Shown here: piece by piece, positions 50,449 through 59,172 of the stretch
Numbering within the stretch: position 1 is the stretch's first letter
Layout: every line of letters starts with the position of its first letter
Assembly: GCF_022811645.1 (NCBI RefSeq)
Contig: NZ_CP094534.1
Coordinates: 3,410,001-3,474,000 of the forward strand
Origin: Hymenobacter monticola
GTDB taxonomy: Bacteria > Bacteroidota > Bacteroidia > Cytophagales > Hymenobacteraceae
Reading direction: 5' to 3'
Length of the DNA: 64,000 nt
The notes under the pieces: model-generated
Database searches by the model: none
Seen by the model: only the letters and a program-made list of their open reading frames with translations
What the model was told of the DNA's origin: nothing
Position numbers and translations under genes: made by a program

Positions 50449-52392
50449 CTACTCCAGCATCAGCCGGCGGCCCACGGTGCGCCCATCGGCCAGCAGCAGG
50501 CGCACAGTGTACACGCCGGGCGGCAGGGTGGGCAGCGGCAGCGTGGCCTGGCCGGCTTGGCCGGCGGGCTGCTCCCACACGGTGCGGCCCAGGGCGTCGA
50601 GCAAGGTAGCACGGGCAAAGGCCGGGCCTTCGACGCGCACGGTGCCGCGGGTGGGGTTGGGATAGAGGCTGTAGGCAGCGGCTTCGCGGGCCGAGGCGGT
50701 GGCCGTGGTCACGTTATTGGTCATCACCGGGCGCATCATGAAGGCGCCGCGCCGCAAGGGCAGAAGCACCAAGCTCCAGACGCCGGTGTTGCTGCGGCCC
50801 CATAAATAGCCGGGAGGGAAGGAGTTGTTCAGGTCGCGGCCGTAGCTCAGGCTGCGGCTGGTGGATGGCTGCGAGAAGCCCACGTAAAAGATGCCCGATA
50901 CAGGCACCGGCTGGTCGAAAGAGATTTCGAAGTAGGGCCGGCCGCCGGCCGTGGCGGCGGTGCCGGGCAGCGTGCCGGTTTTGCTGGCGATGGGCGTGTC
51001 GCTGGGGCGGCCCCCGTTGTCGCTCCACACGCTGATGGTGACCGGGCGTGGGTTCGTGTCGGCGGCCGTGTATACCGGATATAGGCGCAATCCCCCCACG
51101 TGGTCGGGCTGGTTCAAGTTGAAGCGGTACGCCAGGGCCGCGGGCTGGCCGGTGCTGTACACGGTCATCTCGGTGTAGCCCTCGGCCGTGCCGTCGTCGT
51201 AGGCGTAGTAGTTGCTCAGTTCGACATCGCGCGAAATGGTGTCGTTGGGCGTGGCGCGCGGTTGGTCCAGGCCATTGGTGTTGATGACCAGGCTGTAGCG
51301 CAAGCGTTTGGGCGTGGGCGTGGCAGGAATGGGCACCGAAGCGGCCGACCCGGTTTGCGGGGAGTTGCGCACGTTCGGGTCGATGAGGCGCGAAACCTGT
51401 AGCCAGGTGCCCAGGGTGGTGCCGTCGGTGAGGTTGCGCACCGTGCCGGTCACGTCGATGGGACGGGGCAGGGGCGGGGTGGGCAACTCCAGGTTGGTCA
51501 GGTTCACGCCCAGTGCGGGGTTCAGCTCGCTGGTGGTGGCGGCGTTGAACTGCCAGACCGGCATGGCCGTGAAGCGGCGCAGGGGGCTGCGCAGGCCCCC
51601 TGAGGGGTTGTCGCCCAGCAGCCCGGCGCCGGTGGCCACGTCTACAAACGTGGTATCGGCCAGGCCGCGCGTCCGGCCGCGGTCCAGCAGCACGTAGTCG
51701 ATGTTCCAGTTATCCGGGTTTTCGGAGGCGTTGCCGGTGGCCACGAACCTGAACTGGAACGTGCCGTGCAGGTACTGGCTTTGGTCGAGGCGAATGACCT
51801 GCTGGCGAAAGCCGGTGGTGGCGCGCTGGCTGTTGTAGCTCCAAACCCGCGTCCAGAGGCTGGAGCTGTTTTTCAGGAACAGTTCCAACCGCACCGGCGT
51901 GGCGCCGGAGTTGAGGTTGGGCGTGCCCACAATGCTGCCGGCCTGCCAGGCGAAGCTCAGGTACACGTCGTTGCTGGCGGTGAGGCCGCTCAGGTCGATG
52001 GGCTGCGAGGTGAGCGAGTCGAGGGTGCTGTAAAACGACTGGATAATACCGCTGTAGCTCTGTCCGTTGGCCTTGAGGCCGTCGAGGGTGGCGGCGCCGC
52101 GGGTGAGGGGCGCCAGGGCCAGGCGGTTGCTCACGAAGGCACCCCCGTTTGGCTCCCACCGCCGCACGTCGGGCGCGCCTTCGAGCGGCGTGGTGAAATC
52201 ATCAAAAAAAGGCAGCGAAAGCGCTGCGGTGCGCTGCTGCACGGCCCGGTCGACTTTCGGGATATAGGCCGCCCGGCTGGGGTCGGCCGAAAGCGGGCCG
52301 GAGCGCAACTCTATCTGGGCCTGGGCGGCACCGGCGCTCAGAAGCAGGGCCGGCAACAGCAGGCGGCAATACGTGCGGAAGCGTGTCATCAT
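50449..52392 (-). CDS. Large secreted T9SS-sorted protein
   Basis: A 647-aa protein with a signal peptide (ending GAAQAQ). The body is beta-rich without a known catalytic domain: an early LPFFDDFTTPLEGAPDVRRWEPN, which resembles the start of carbohydrate-binding or MAM-like jelly-roll domains in Bacteroidota, a middle VTGTVRNLTDG, then AYDDGTAEGYTEM. It ends in a T9SS type A sorting domain (LYPNPTRGTVRVEG, then LPPGVYTVRLLLADG). It should reach the cell surface. It lies 70 bp after the PASTA gene on the same strand. ATG 52392 or the next codon (52389) could be the start. Confidence 0.82.
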   Translation of the reverse strand: MMTRFRTYCRLLLPALLLSAGAAQAQIELRSGPLSADPSRAAYIPKVDRAVQQRTAALSLPFFDDFTTPLEGAPDVRRWEPNGGAFVSNRLALAPLTRGAATLDGLKANGQSYSGIIQSFYSTLDSLTSQPIDLSGLTASNDVYLSFAWQAGSIVGTPNLNSGATPVRLELFLKNSSSLWTRVWSYNSQRATTGFRQQVIRLDQSQYLHGTFQFRFVATGNASENPDNWNIDYVLLDRGRTRGLADTTFVDVATGAGLLGDNPSGGLRSPLRRFTAMPVWQFNAATTSELNPALGVNLTNLELPTPPLPRPIDVTGTVRNLTDGTTLGTWLQVSRLIDPNVRNSPQTGSAASVPIPATPTPKRLRYSLVINTNGLDQPRATPNDTISRDVELSNYYAYDDGTAEGYTEMTVYSTGQPAALAYRFNLNQPDHVGGLRLYPVYTAADTNPRPVTISVWSDNGGRPSDTPIASKTGTLPGTAATAGGRPYFEISFDQPVPVSGIFYVGFSQPSTSRSLSYGRDLNNSFPPGYLWGRSNTGVWSLVLLPLRRGAFMMRPVMTNNVTTATASAREAAAYSLYPNPTRGTVRVEGPAFARATLLDALGRTVWEQPAGQAGQATLPLPTLPPGVYTVRLLLADGRTVGRRLMLE

Positions 52393-52462
52393 ACCAATGC
52401 GGGAAAGGAGATTCAAGACCCTGGCAACGCCTGGAAGCGGCAAAAAATTGCGGGTCAGTCAG

Positions 52463-53224
52463 TTATTTCGCTACCCAGATGTCCACCAGCTGGCCCGTGC
52501 GAATGGTGGCATCGGGGCCGGCCACGGGGCGCTGGCGCACCACGGTGCCGGGCGTCTGGCCGTCCTCGGCGGGCTGCTCAAACACCTCGCCCTTTTGCAG
52601 GCCCTGGCCCGAGAGCAACAGCAGGGCCTCGTCCTGGGGCATGTTGATGAGGTTGGGCACGGCAAACGTCTGGTTGCCCTGGCCGTCGCCCACCACCAAA
52701 TCGACGGTGGCGCCCTTGGTGATGGGCGCGCCGGCCGCGATTTCCTTGCCGTTCACCAGCTGCTTCAGCACCTGCCCGGGAGCCAGGTCGGGCACCAGCT
52801 GAATCTGGCCCACCACCAAGTCGTAGCTTTTGAGAATGAGCGCGGCGGCTTTCGAGGAGTTGCCCACCAGCTTGGGCATCTTGATGACGGGCGGGTTTTT
52901 CATGCTCACCTGCACGTAGATTTTGCGCCCTTCCTTCACCTTTTCGCCCGGGGCGGGGTCCTGCACCAGCACCGTGAAGGGCCGCACGTTGGGGTTGTAG
53001 CTGGAGTCGTCCACGAAGTAGGCCAGGTTGCGCTCGTCGAGGTAGTTTTCCAGGTCGGCCACGTTCATGCCTGTCACCTTCGGCACGGTGATGGTTTCGC
53101 CGTGGTGCGTGCTCATGGGCAGGTACACGTAGAAAAAGCCCAGCACGAGCAACAAGCCCGCGAGGGCAATGAGCACAAAGTGCTTCACAACGTCGAGCGG
53201 GGAATTAGCAGAAAAAAACGACAT
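52463..53224 (-). CDS. Membrane-anchored PASTA-domain protein
   Basis: A 253-aa protein with one N-terminal membrane helix (HFVLIALAGLLLVLGFFYVYL) and three PASTA domains in the periplasm, starting at VPKVTGMNVADLENYL, MPKLVGNSSKAAALIL and VPNLINMPQDEALLLL. PASTA domains bind muropeptides or peptidoglycan. There is no kinase domain, unlike Ser/Thr kinases of Firmicutes. It lies next to the Ddl fusion, so a role in cell-wall synthesis is a fair inference. Confidence 0.88.
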   Translation of the reverse strand: MSFFSANSPLDVVKHFVLIALAGLLLVLGFFYVYLPMSTHHGETITVPKVTGMNVADLENYLDERNLAYFVDDSSYNPNVRPFTVLVQDPAPGEKVKEGRKIYVQVSMKNPPVIKMPKLVGNSSKAAALILKSYDLVVGQIQLVPDLAPGQVLKQLVNGKEIAAGAPITKGATVDLVVGDGQGNQTFAVPNLINMPQDEALLLLSGQGLQKGEVFEQPAEDGQTPGTVVRQRPVAGPDATIRTGQLVDIWVAK

Positions 53225-53261
53225 GCGGTAACGGTAACGAAGCTATTTGAAAGAATAAAGA

Positions 53262-53365
53262 ACGTCATGCCGAGCGTAGCCGAGGCATCTCGCGTGCCGA
53301 AGTAAACCCTAACGTCTGGATTTACTACCGCAAGCGAGACGCCTCGGCTCCGCTCGGCATGACGT
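53262..53365. repeat. CGTCATGCCGAGCG inverted repeat
   Basis: A 104-bp element with arms beginning ACGTCATGCCGAGCG and ending CGCTCGGCATGACGT. Inner sequence AGTAAACCC is shared with the repeat at 56892. It lies between the ddl and PASTA genes. Confidence 0.88.
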
Positions 53366-53366
53366 G

Positions 53367-56066
53367 CTAGCTGGCGGGAACCGCCTTAGCCGTGCGCGCC
53401 TTGCCAAACTCCAGAATCCGGTCGATGAACTGGTAGGGCGTGTAGCCGGCCAGCGCCGTTTGGTGGAAGATGCAGGTGGCGGGCGTCATGCCGGGCAGGG
53501 AGTTCACTTCGATGATGAGCACCTCCACTTCGCCGCCCGCGCGCACCCGCACGAAGGCATCGATGCGCGCGTAGCCCTGAATGTCGAGCACTTCGGCCAC
53601 GCGGCGCAGCACGGCCTTTACCTCGTTGGAGATGCGCTGACGCTCGGCCGGGTCCGGGGCGTAGCGGGCGGGCGTGATGTTCTGGCCTTCGCCAGCCAGG
53701 AATTTCTCTTCCAGACTCAGGACCTCGCCGGTAGCCAGGGCCTCGCTGGCCTCGAATACCTCGATTTCAAGCTGCCCGTTCTCATCGTAAGAAGTGAGCA
53801 GGCCGCCGGTGATTTCGAGGAAGTGCGCGGCCCCGTCGCGGCTGATGAGGGTTTCGACCAGGAAGGCATCCTTGCGCGGAAATTCCTCTTTAAAGCCCAG
53901 GTTCAGGACTTCGGCCGGGCCGGCCAGCAGGTCTTCTTCGGTGCGGAAGATGAGCCGGCAGAAGGCTTCAAGCTCCGCACGATTCTTGATTTTCTTCACC
54001 GCTGATGAGCAGCCGTCGTCGGCGGGCTTGGCGATGAAGGGGTAGGGGAACTGCGTTTCGAGGCTGCGGTAGAAGCTTTCGGCGTCGGCCCGCCACTCCA
54101 GCTTGTTGGCCATGCGGTGCTCGGCGACCCGCAGGCCGGCCTCGCGCAGGCGCTTGTTGGTTTCGAACTTGTTGATGGTGATGCTGCTGCTGGCCACGCC
54201 CGAGCCGTTGTAGGGCAGGCCGTATTGCTCCAGCTGCTGCTGCAGAGCGCCGTCCTCGCCGGGGCGGCCGTGCAGGGCAATGAACACCTCATCAGCCAGC
54301 TGGGCCAGCTCCTCGAACGAGATGCGGCGCGGCTGGGCCAGCGCCTGCCCGGCGTAGGTGCGGGTGATGTCGCCGGCCTCGCGCCGGATGCGCTCCAGAA
54401 TGGGGTGCGCGGCCTCGCCGGCCTCGGCGTGCTCAATCTTCTCGCGGATGTCGTCGGCGTTGTCCTTCAGCATCACGTTCACGGGCAGCACGTACAGCTT
54501 GTGCTCGTCGCTGGAGCCCGTGAGGAACACCGGAACCGGCGCGTACTTGGCCGAGGAGCTGAGCTTCTCGTAGATGTTGCGCCCGCTTTCCACCGAAATG
54601 TGGCGCTCCGAGGAGTAGCCGCCCATTATCACGGCCACCCGAATGCGCTCGGTGGCCTCGTGCTGCCGGCCGGCCACGGCCGTGTCGAGGGTATCTAGTA
54701 GTTGCGCCAGCTTCACGGGGCGAAGGCCGGCGCGGCGCCGGGCCGCCAGCGAGGTGCGAATGAGGTAGGTGAGAAACTGGCTGGGGTTGAGCCCGATTTC
54801 AGCCGCCTGATGGAAGAAGAACGAAGCCGGTAGCATGCCCGAGGTAGTGTTCGGGTCGTTGAGAAACAGCCGCCCGTCGTGCGCCACAAAGCCATCGAGG
54901 CGTGCATAGACCTGGAAGCCAAACGTGCGGAACATCTCCTCGCAAGCCTCCCGGATTTCCTGGATTTTCGCCTCGGGCAAGTCGATGGGCGTGATTTTGC
55001 GGGCCAGGCCGGGCAGGTATTTCGAGCGGTAGTCAAACATCTCCTCACCCTTCACAATCTCGGTAGGCGGGAGGGCCAGCGGCAAGCCGTTGGGGTCTTC
55101 CACCACAATGCACGAGAACTCGCGGCCGGCCACGAAGCTTTCCACCAGCACCTGGGTCTCGCCGTCCACGTTGGTCAGGAGCACGGCCTCGGCGGTTTCC
55201 AGGGCCTCGGTCAGGGCCGTCAGCAGGGCTTCGGGGTGGTAGATGGGCGCTGTTTCATCATTGATGACAACCGGCAGGCCTATGCCTTCGCGGATGTCTG
55301 TCAGATGTTGCACCCAGGCAATGCGGTCCTGCTCGCCGAGGCGCTGCCAGTCGGCGCGCGTCACGGTTTTGCGGAACAGGCTCTTGTCGATGGCCGCCTC
55401 GAATTTGGCCAAGTCGTCGGTTTTCAGAATGCTCACGCCGATGCTGGAGCCCTGGCGCGGCGCCTTCAGCACCAGCGGCAAACCCAGCTCGCGTACCAGG
55501 TAGGCAAGGGTGGCGGCGTGGTCGGTGCTGTCCCATTCCTCGGCCTTGATGACGCGAAAACCGGGCGTGGGACGGCCCAGGGCGTGCAGCAGGTTTTTCT
55601 GCGCAATTTTATCAATGCCAAAGGCCGACGGCAGAATGCCCGAGCCCGAGTACGGGATGCCCAACCATTCCAGCAGGCCCTGAATGGCGCCATCCTCGCC
55701 CCCAGGCCCGTGCAGGGCCAGGAAGGCGAAATCCATCAATAGCGGCAGCTGCTCGGCCTCAACCTTGCGGCCCACCTGGGCGATGGCCTCGGCGCGCTCC
55801 TCGGCGCTGAGCTCACCCAGGCTTTCGATGTAGACCTGCAGGTGGTGCACCGAAGGCGGCAGCGCGCTCACCGGCGGGTAGAAATCCCGGATGGTGCCTT
55901 TATAGATGTACTGCCAGTCGAGCAGAATGAACTGCCCGAGGCTATCCACGAAGATGGGCACGGGCTGAAACAGCGCCTTGTCCAGATTATCAAATACGGT
56001 GCGGCCGCCCGCGAACGAAATTTCCCGCTCGCGCGAAGTGCCCCCGAAAAAAATGCCGATTTTCAT
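53367..56066 (-). CDS. ddl: Fused double D-alanine--D-alanine ligase
   Basis: An 899-aa fusion of two Ddl/ATP-grasp modules. Module 1 starts MKIGIFFGGTSREREIS and carries HGPGGEDGAIQG, GSGILPSAFGIDK, APRQGSSIGV and NDPNTTSGMLP. Module 2 starts near residue 480 with VAVIMGGYSSERHISVESG and carries HGRPGEDGALQ, GSGVASSSITINK, KPADDGCSSAV and EVNSLPGMTPA. The family is normally about 310-370 aa per enzyme. It makes D-Ala-D-Ala for peptidoglycan in the cytoplasm. Both modules appear to keep the ATP-grasp motifs, but one could be regulatory. ATG 56066 follows a perfect promoter box. Confidence 0.92.
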   Translation of the reverse strand: MKIGIFFGGTSREREISFAGGRTVFDNLDKALFQPVPIFVDSLGQFILLDWQYIYKGTIRDFYPPVSALPPSVHHLQVYIESLGELSAEERAEAIAQVGRKVEAEQLPLLMDFAFLALHGPGGEDGAIQGLLEWLGIPYSGSGILPSAFGIDKIAQKNLLHALGRPTPGFRVIKAEEWDSTDHAATLAYLVRELGLPLVLKAPRQGSSIGVSILKTDDLAKFEAAIDKSLFRKTVTRADWQRLGEQDRIAWVQHLTDIREGIGLPVVINDETAPIYHPEALLTALTEALETAEAVLLTNVDGETQVLVESFVAGREFSCIVVEDPNGLPLALPPTEIVKGEEMFDYRSKYLPGLARKITPIDLPEAKIQEIREACEEMFRTFGFQVYARLDGFVAHDGRLFLNDPNTTSGMLPASFFFHQAAEIGLNPSQFLTYLIRTSLAARRRAGLRPVKLAQLLDTLDTAVAGRQHEATERIRVAVIMGGYSSERHISVESGRNIYEKLSSSAKYAPVPVFLTGSSDEHKLYVLPVNVMLKDNADDIREKIEHAEAGEAAHPILERIRREAGDITRTYAGQALAQPRRISFEELAQLADEVFIALHGRPGEDGALQQQLEQYGLPYNGSGVASSSITINKFETNKRLREAGLRVAEHRMANKLEWRADAESFYRSLETQFPYPFIAKPADDGCSSAVKKIKNRAELEAFCRLIFRTEEDLLAGPAEVLNLGFKEEFPRKDAFLVETLISRDGAAHFLEITGGLLTSYDENGQLEIEVFEASEALATGEVLSLEEKFLAGEGQNITPARYAPDPAERQRISNEVKAVLRRVAEVLDIQGYARIDAFVRVRAGGEVEVLIIEVNSLPGMTPATCIFHQTALAGYTPYQFIDRILEFGKARTAKAVPAS

Positions 56067-56074
56067 AAGTGTCG

Positions 56075-56082
56075 CAAAGGTA
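56075..56082 (-). promoter_or_regulatory. Promoter -7 box of ddl
   Basis: TACCTTTG on the minus strand, perfect TAnnTTTG, with 8 bp before the ATG. No TTTG is seen at the -33 place; the palindrome at 56101 starts there. Confidence 0.6.
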
Positions 56083-56100
56083 AGAAGGCCGTACTGCGTC

Positions 56101-56183
56101 GTAGCGCGAACTTTGTAGTTCGCATGCCTCGCGCCGCTGCAACGTTTATCGTTCAGGTACGCGAACAACAAAGTTCGCGCTAC
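56101..56183. repeat. GCGAACTTTG inverted repeat supplying the cutC stop
   Basis: Arms GTAGCGCGAACTTTGTAGTT and AACAACAAAGTTCGCGCTAC at the two ends (83 bp). The right end GTAG (minus strand) gives the stop codon of cutC. Confidence 0.85.
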
Positions 56184-56884
56184 AGCCGGCTCACTAGTTC
56201 GGCCACCAAAGCGGCATCCGTTTCAAATTGTTCCGTTTGAAACAAGCCATCGGCCGGGTTGGCCGGCACTCGGCGCTTGGCGCTGCTGTGAAACTCGTGC
56301 GCGCCCGTCTGCCGGGCCAGCGTCTGGAGGTTGGCCGCCGAAACGCCCGCACCGGGCATGATGCTGATACGCCCGCCCGCTTGCTGTACCAACGCCGCCA
56401 GTCGGTCTTGACCTGCCTCGGCCGTGGCCTGGCCGCCCGAAGTGAGCACCCGCTGGCAGCCCAGCGCAATAACATCTTCCAGCGCCTGCGCTTGGTTAGG
56501 GCACACATCGAAGGCCCGGTGGAAGGTGATTTGCATGGCCCCAGCCCGCTCAATAAGGCCTCGGCAAGCTGGTATGGCCACGCGCCCAGCCGTATCGAGC
56601 GCGCCCAGCACCACGCCGGCGGCCCCCAATTGGCGACACGCCTCGATGTCAGTCCGCATGATGGCCAGCTCATCGGCCGAGTACACGAAGCCGCAGGGCC
56701 GGGGCCGAACGAGCACAAACACCGGGATGCTCAATTGCGCCAGCGTCTCCCGAATCAGGCCGTAGGAGGGCGTGATGCCGCCCTGTTCCAGGTTCTGGCA
56801 CAACTCGATGCGGTGCGCGCCGCCCGCCTGTGCCGCCAGGGCTGATGGGAGGGAGGCCGCGCAGATTTCGAGGGTGAGGGGCAT
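56180..56884 (-). CDS. cutC: CutC family protein
   Basis: A 234-aa cytoplasmic TIM-barrel protein named for copper homeostasis; the biochemical role is still debated. Family marks: LEICAASLPSALAAQAGGAHRIELCQNLEQGGITPSYGLI at the N-terminus (split over about 4-44), VRPR, YSADELAIM, ITFHRAFD, VLTSGG and MPGAGVS. The usual RGGDF motif reads RPCGF here, a visible change. ATG 56884 is preferred, since the next Met upstream lies at the edge of a palindromic repeat. Confidence 0.88.
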   Translation of the reverse strand: MPLTLEICAASLPSALAAQAGGAHRIELCQNLEQGGITPSYGLIRETLAQLSIPVFVLVRPRPCGFVYSADELAIMRTDIEACRQLGAAGVVLGALDTAGRVAIPACRGLIERAGAMQITFHRAFDVCPNQAQALEDVIALGCQRVLTSGGQATAEAGQDRLAALVQQAGGRISIMPGAGVSAANLQTLARQTGAHEFHSSAKRRVPANPADGLFQTEQFETDAALVAELVSRL

Positions 56885-56891
56885 AGAATTG

Positions 56892-56991
56892 AACGTCATG
56901 CAGAGCGCCGCGAAGCATCTTTATCGCAGCAGTAAACCAATCGATTAAATTGCATTGCGCGGTAAGGATGCTTCGCGGCGCTCTGCACGAC
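56892..56991. repeat. CGTCATGCAGAGCG inverted repeat
   Basis: Arms 56892-56927 (AACGTCATGCAGAGCGCCGC) and 56957-56991 (GCGGCGCTCTGCACGAC at the end). The left half and AGTAAACC match the element at 53262, so they are one family. Confidence 0.85.
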
Positions 56992-57008
56992 CTTGATAGC
57001 CTCCAACC

Positions 57009-58025
57009 CTATTTCAACAGAAACTCGCTGTCGCGCAGCACCGGCGTGTCGGTGGTGCTGACGGTAAAATTGAAGCCTTTTTGCAGAGCGTAGGCTCCGG
57101 TCTGACCGGTTTTGCTGAGGGCAATGAAGGCCACTTGAATGTCCTTCGCCTTGGCGCCTTTGATGGCGGCAATGCGCCCAATGGCCTCCTGGCAGGCCTG
57201 CTGCGGCGTGCGGCCCTGGCGCATCAGCTCCACAATGAGGTGGGCGCCGGCAATGCGCACCACGTCCTCGCCCTGGCCGGTGGCCGCGGCGGCGCCCACG
57301 GCCGGGTCCACGAACAGGCCCGAGCCGATGAGGGGCGAGTCGCCCACGCGGCCGCGCATCTTGAAGGCCATGCCGCTGGTGGTGCAGCTGCCGCTCAGGC
57401 GACCCTGGGCATCCAGCGCCAGCATGGCAATTGTGTCGTGGTTTTGGGGGCCGCCCACGGGGCCGGTGGGCTTGCGCCCGCTGTTCTCGACGTTGACGAC
57501 GGGCTTGTACTGACTGGTTTTCAGCCACTCCTGGTAGGCTTTCTTGGCATCGGCGCTCAGCTGCTGGGGCTCTAGCGGGAAGCCTTGGGCCACGGCAAAC
57601 TGCTGGGCGCCTTCGCCCACCAGCAGCACGTGCGGGGTGCGCTCCATCACGCGGCGGGCCACGCTGATGGGGTGCTTGATGCGCTCGAGGCCGGCCACGC
57701 CGCCGCAGTTGAATTTCTCGTCCATGATGCAGGCGTCCAGCGTCACGATGCCGTCGCGGTCGGGATTGCCGCCCAGGCCCACGCAGCAGCCCTGCTCCGA
57801 TTCGGTTACCATCACGCCCGCTTCCACGGCGTCGAGGGCGTAGCCCCCGGGACCGATGACCTTCCAGGCGCCCTTGTTGGCGTTCACGCCCGCATCCCAG
57901 GTAGAAATGACGACGGGCTTGCCGGCCACCGGAGCGGCGGGCAGCGCCACGGCCGCCAGGGGAGAGGCGGCCAGGCCGGCCAAGCCAGCGGCGGAGTTTT
58001 GCAGGAATTTGCGGCGGGAGGCCAT
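57009..58025 (-). CDS. Tat-exported N4-(beta-N-acetylglucosaminyl)-L-asparaginase
   Basis: A 338-aa Ntn hydrolase that removes the sugar-linked Asn of N-glycopeptides, or a related isoaspartyl peptidase. The N-terminus MASRRKFLQNSAAGLAGLAA is a twin-arginine signal. Order: VVISTWDAGVNANKGAW, CCVGLGGNPDRDG, then the self-cleavage site NHDTIAMLALD with Thr as nucleophile of the beta chain, and GDSPLIGSGLFVD. It works in the periplasm after self-cleavage into alpha and beta chains. It is divergent from a sugar-kinase-like gene, which could use the released sugar. ATG 58025 is set by the Tat signal. Confidence 0.92.
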   Translation of the reverse strand: MASRRKFLQNSAAGLAGLAASPLAAVALPAAPVAGKPVVISTWDAGVNANKGAWKVIGPGGYALDAVEAGVMVTESEQGCCVGLGGNPDRDGIVTLDACIMDEKFNCGGVAGLERIKHPISVARRVMERTPHVLLVGEGAQQFAVAQGFPLEPQQLSADAKKAYQEWLKTSQYKPVVNVENSGRKPTGPVGGPQNHDTIAMLALDAQGRLSGSCTTSGMAFKMRGRVGDSPLIGSGLFVDPAVGAAAATGQGEDVVRIAGAHLIVELMRQGRTPQQACQEAIGRIAAIKGAKAKDIQVAFIALSKTGQTGAYALQKGFNFTVSTTDTPVLRDSEFLLK

Positions 58026-58069
58026 AGCAAGGGAAGTGGGAAGACGGTGAAAGCAACCAGCAAGCGCTG

Positions 58070-58117
58070 CCTGGCACGAGTACCGCAAAAATTTTAGTTC
58101 GCGGTGCTCGTGCCAGG
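58070..58117. repeat. CCTGGCACGAG hairpin in divergent region
   Basis: 17-bp arms CCTGGCACGAGTACCGC and GCGGTGCTCGTGCCAGG with one mismatch and a 14-bp loop, between two divergent genes. It could also be an operator. Confidence 0.7.
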
Positions 58118-58151
58118 TGGCGAAAGATAAGGCCAGCCGCCAACTCCCGCG

Positions 58152-58159
58152 TATTTTCG
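58152..58159 (+). promoter_or_regulatory. Promoter-like box of the BadF-type gene
   Basis: TATTTTCG, one mismatch from TAnnTTTG, with 6 bp before the start codon. Confidence 0.4.
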
Positions 58160-58165
58160 CCCCGT

Positions 58166-59020
58166 ATGATACTTATTGCCGACGGTGGCTCGACCACCTG
58201 CAGCTGGGCCTTGCTGGCCGGCGGCCCACCCCAATACTTTAATACGGAAGGCTACAACCCCTATTTCTGGGACACGCCGGGCATCGCGGCCTCGCTGGCG
58301 CGCCAAGTGCCGGCCGATGTACGGCAGGCGCCCATTCGCTCCATTCATTACTACGGCTCGGGCGTGCTCTCGCCGGCCAAGGCCGAGGTGGTGGCCGGGG
58401 CGCTGCGGCTGGTGTGGCCCCAGGCCGGGGAGGTGTACGTGGACGAAGACTTGCTGGCGGCGGCCCGCGCCCTGCTGGGGCGGCAGACGGGTTTCGCGGC
58501 CATCCTGGGCACGGGCACCAACTCCTGTTTGTATGACGGCCAGCGCATTACGCAGGTATTTGAGTCGTTGGGTTACTCGCTGGGCGACGAGGGCTCGGGC
58601 ACGTCCATCGGCCGGCAGGTGCTGCGCGACTACCTGCGCGGCCGGCTGCCCGCCGAACTGGCCGCGCAGCTTCGGGTCGAGTACCAACTGGGCGAAGTGA
58701 GTGAGGTGCTCGACCGGCTCTACAATCAGCCCTCGCCCAACCGGTTTCTGGCCAGCTTCGCCCGCTTTGCCGGCCAGCACTACGATGAGCCTTATTGCCA
58801 GGAAGTAGTAACGCGGGCGTTTGAAGCCTTTTTCGAGCAAATCGTGACCCACTACCCCGATTACCAGCGCCACGCCTTCAATTGCGTGGGCTCGGTGGGC
58901 TACCACTTCCGCGAGGCGCTGGCCGCCGTGGCCCAGCGCCACGGCATGGCCGTGGGCCAGATTTTGCGCGAACCCATCGACGCCCTGGTGCGCTACCACG
59001 AAGCAGCATGGACTTTGTAG
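58166..59020 (+). CDS. BadF/BadG-type ATPase, likely N-acetylglucosamine kinase
   Basis: A 284-aa member of the ASKHA superfamily. The phosphate 1 motif ILIADGGSTTCSWALL opens the protein; phosphate 2 region AAILGTGTNS and the GYSLGDEGSGTSIGRQ adenosine region follow, as in bacterial and human GlcNAc kinase homologs. It would phosphorylate an amino sugar with ATP in the cytoplasm. The divergent glycosylasparaginase gene would release GlcNAc-type sugars, which supports this. The ATG is nearly at the predicted transcription start. Confidence 0.82.
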   Translation: MILIADGGSTTCSWALLAGGPPQYFNTEGYNPYFWDTPGIAASLARQVPADVRQAPIRSIHYYGSGVLSPAKAEVVAGALRLVWPQAGEVYVDEDLLAAARALLGRQTGFAAILGTGTNSCLYDGQRITQVFESLGYSLGDEGSGTSIGRQVLRDYLRGRLPAELAAQLRVEYQLGEVSEVLDRLYNQPSPNRFLASFARFAGQHYDEPYCQEVVTRAFEAFFEQIVTHYPDYQRHAFNCVGSVGYHFREALAAVAQRHGMAVGQILREPIDALVRYHEAAWTL

Positions 59021-59066
59021 CCCACTTTTTAGTTGAATTGCCGAACGACATTCACAGCGTGGCTGA

Positions 59067-59085
59067 CGCGGAGTAAAACTCCGCG
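59067..59085. repeat. Short hairpin before pgk
   Basis: CGCGGAGT-AAA-ACTCCGCG followed by CTAC, the same terminal bases as in the GTAGCG family. It may be a worn or half element, or a weak terminator of the kinase gene. Confidence 0.4.
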
Positions 59086-59172
59086 CTACCGGGCAGCCCG
59101 GCCGCCGCGAATGTTGGAAAAGCGCCGCACTTTTGCACCACTGACCAACCACACCCTGTTTCACTTTCCTTC

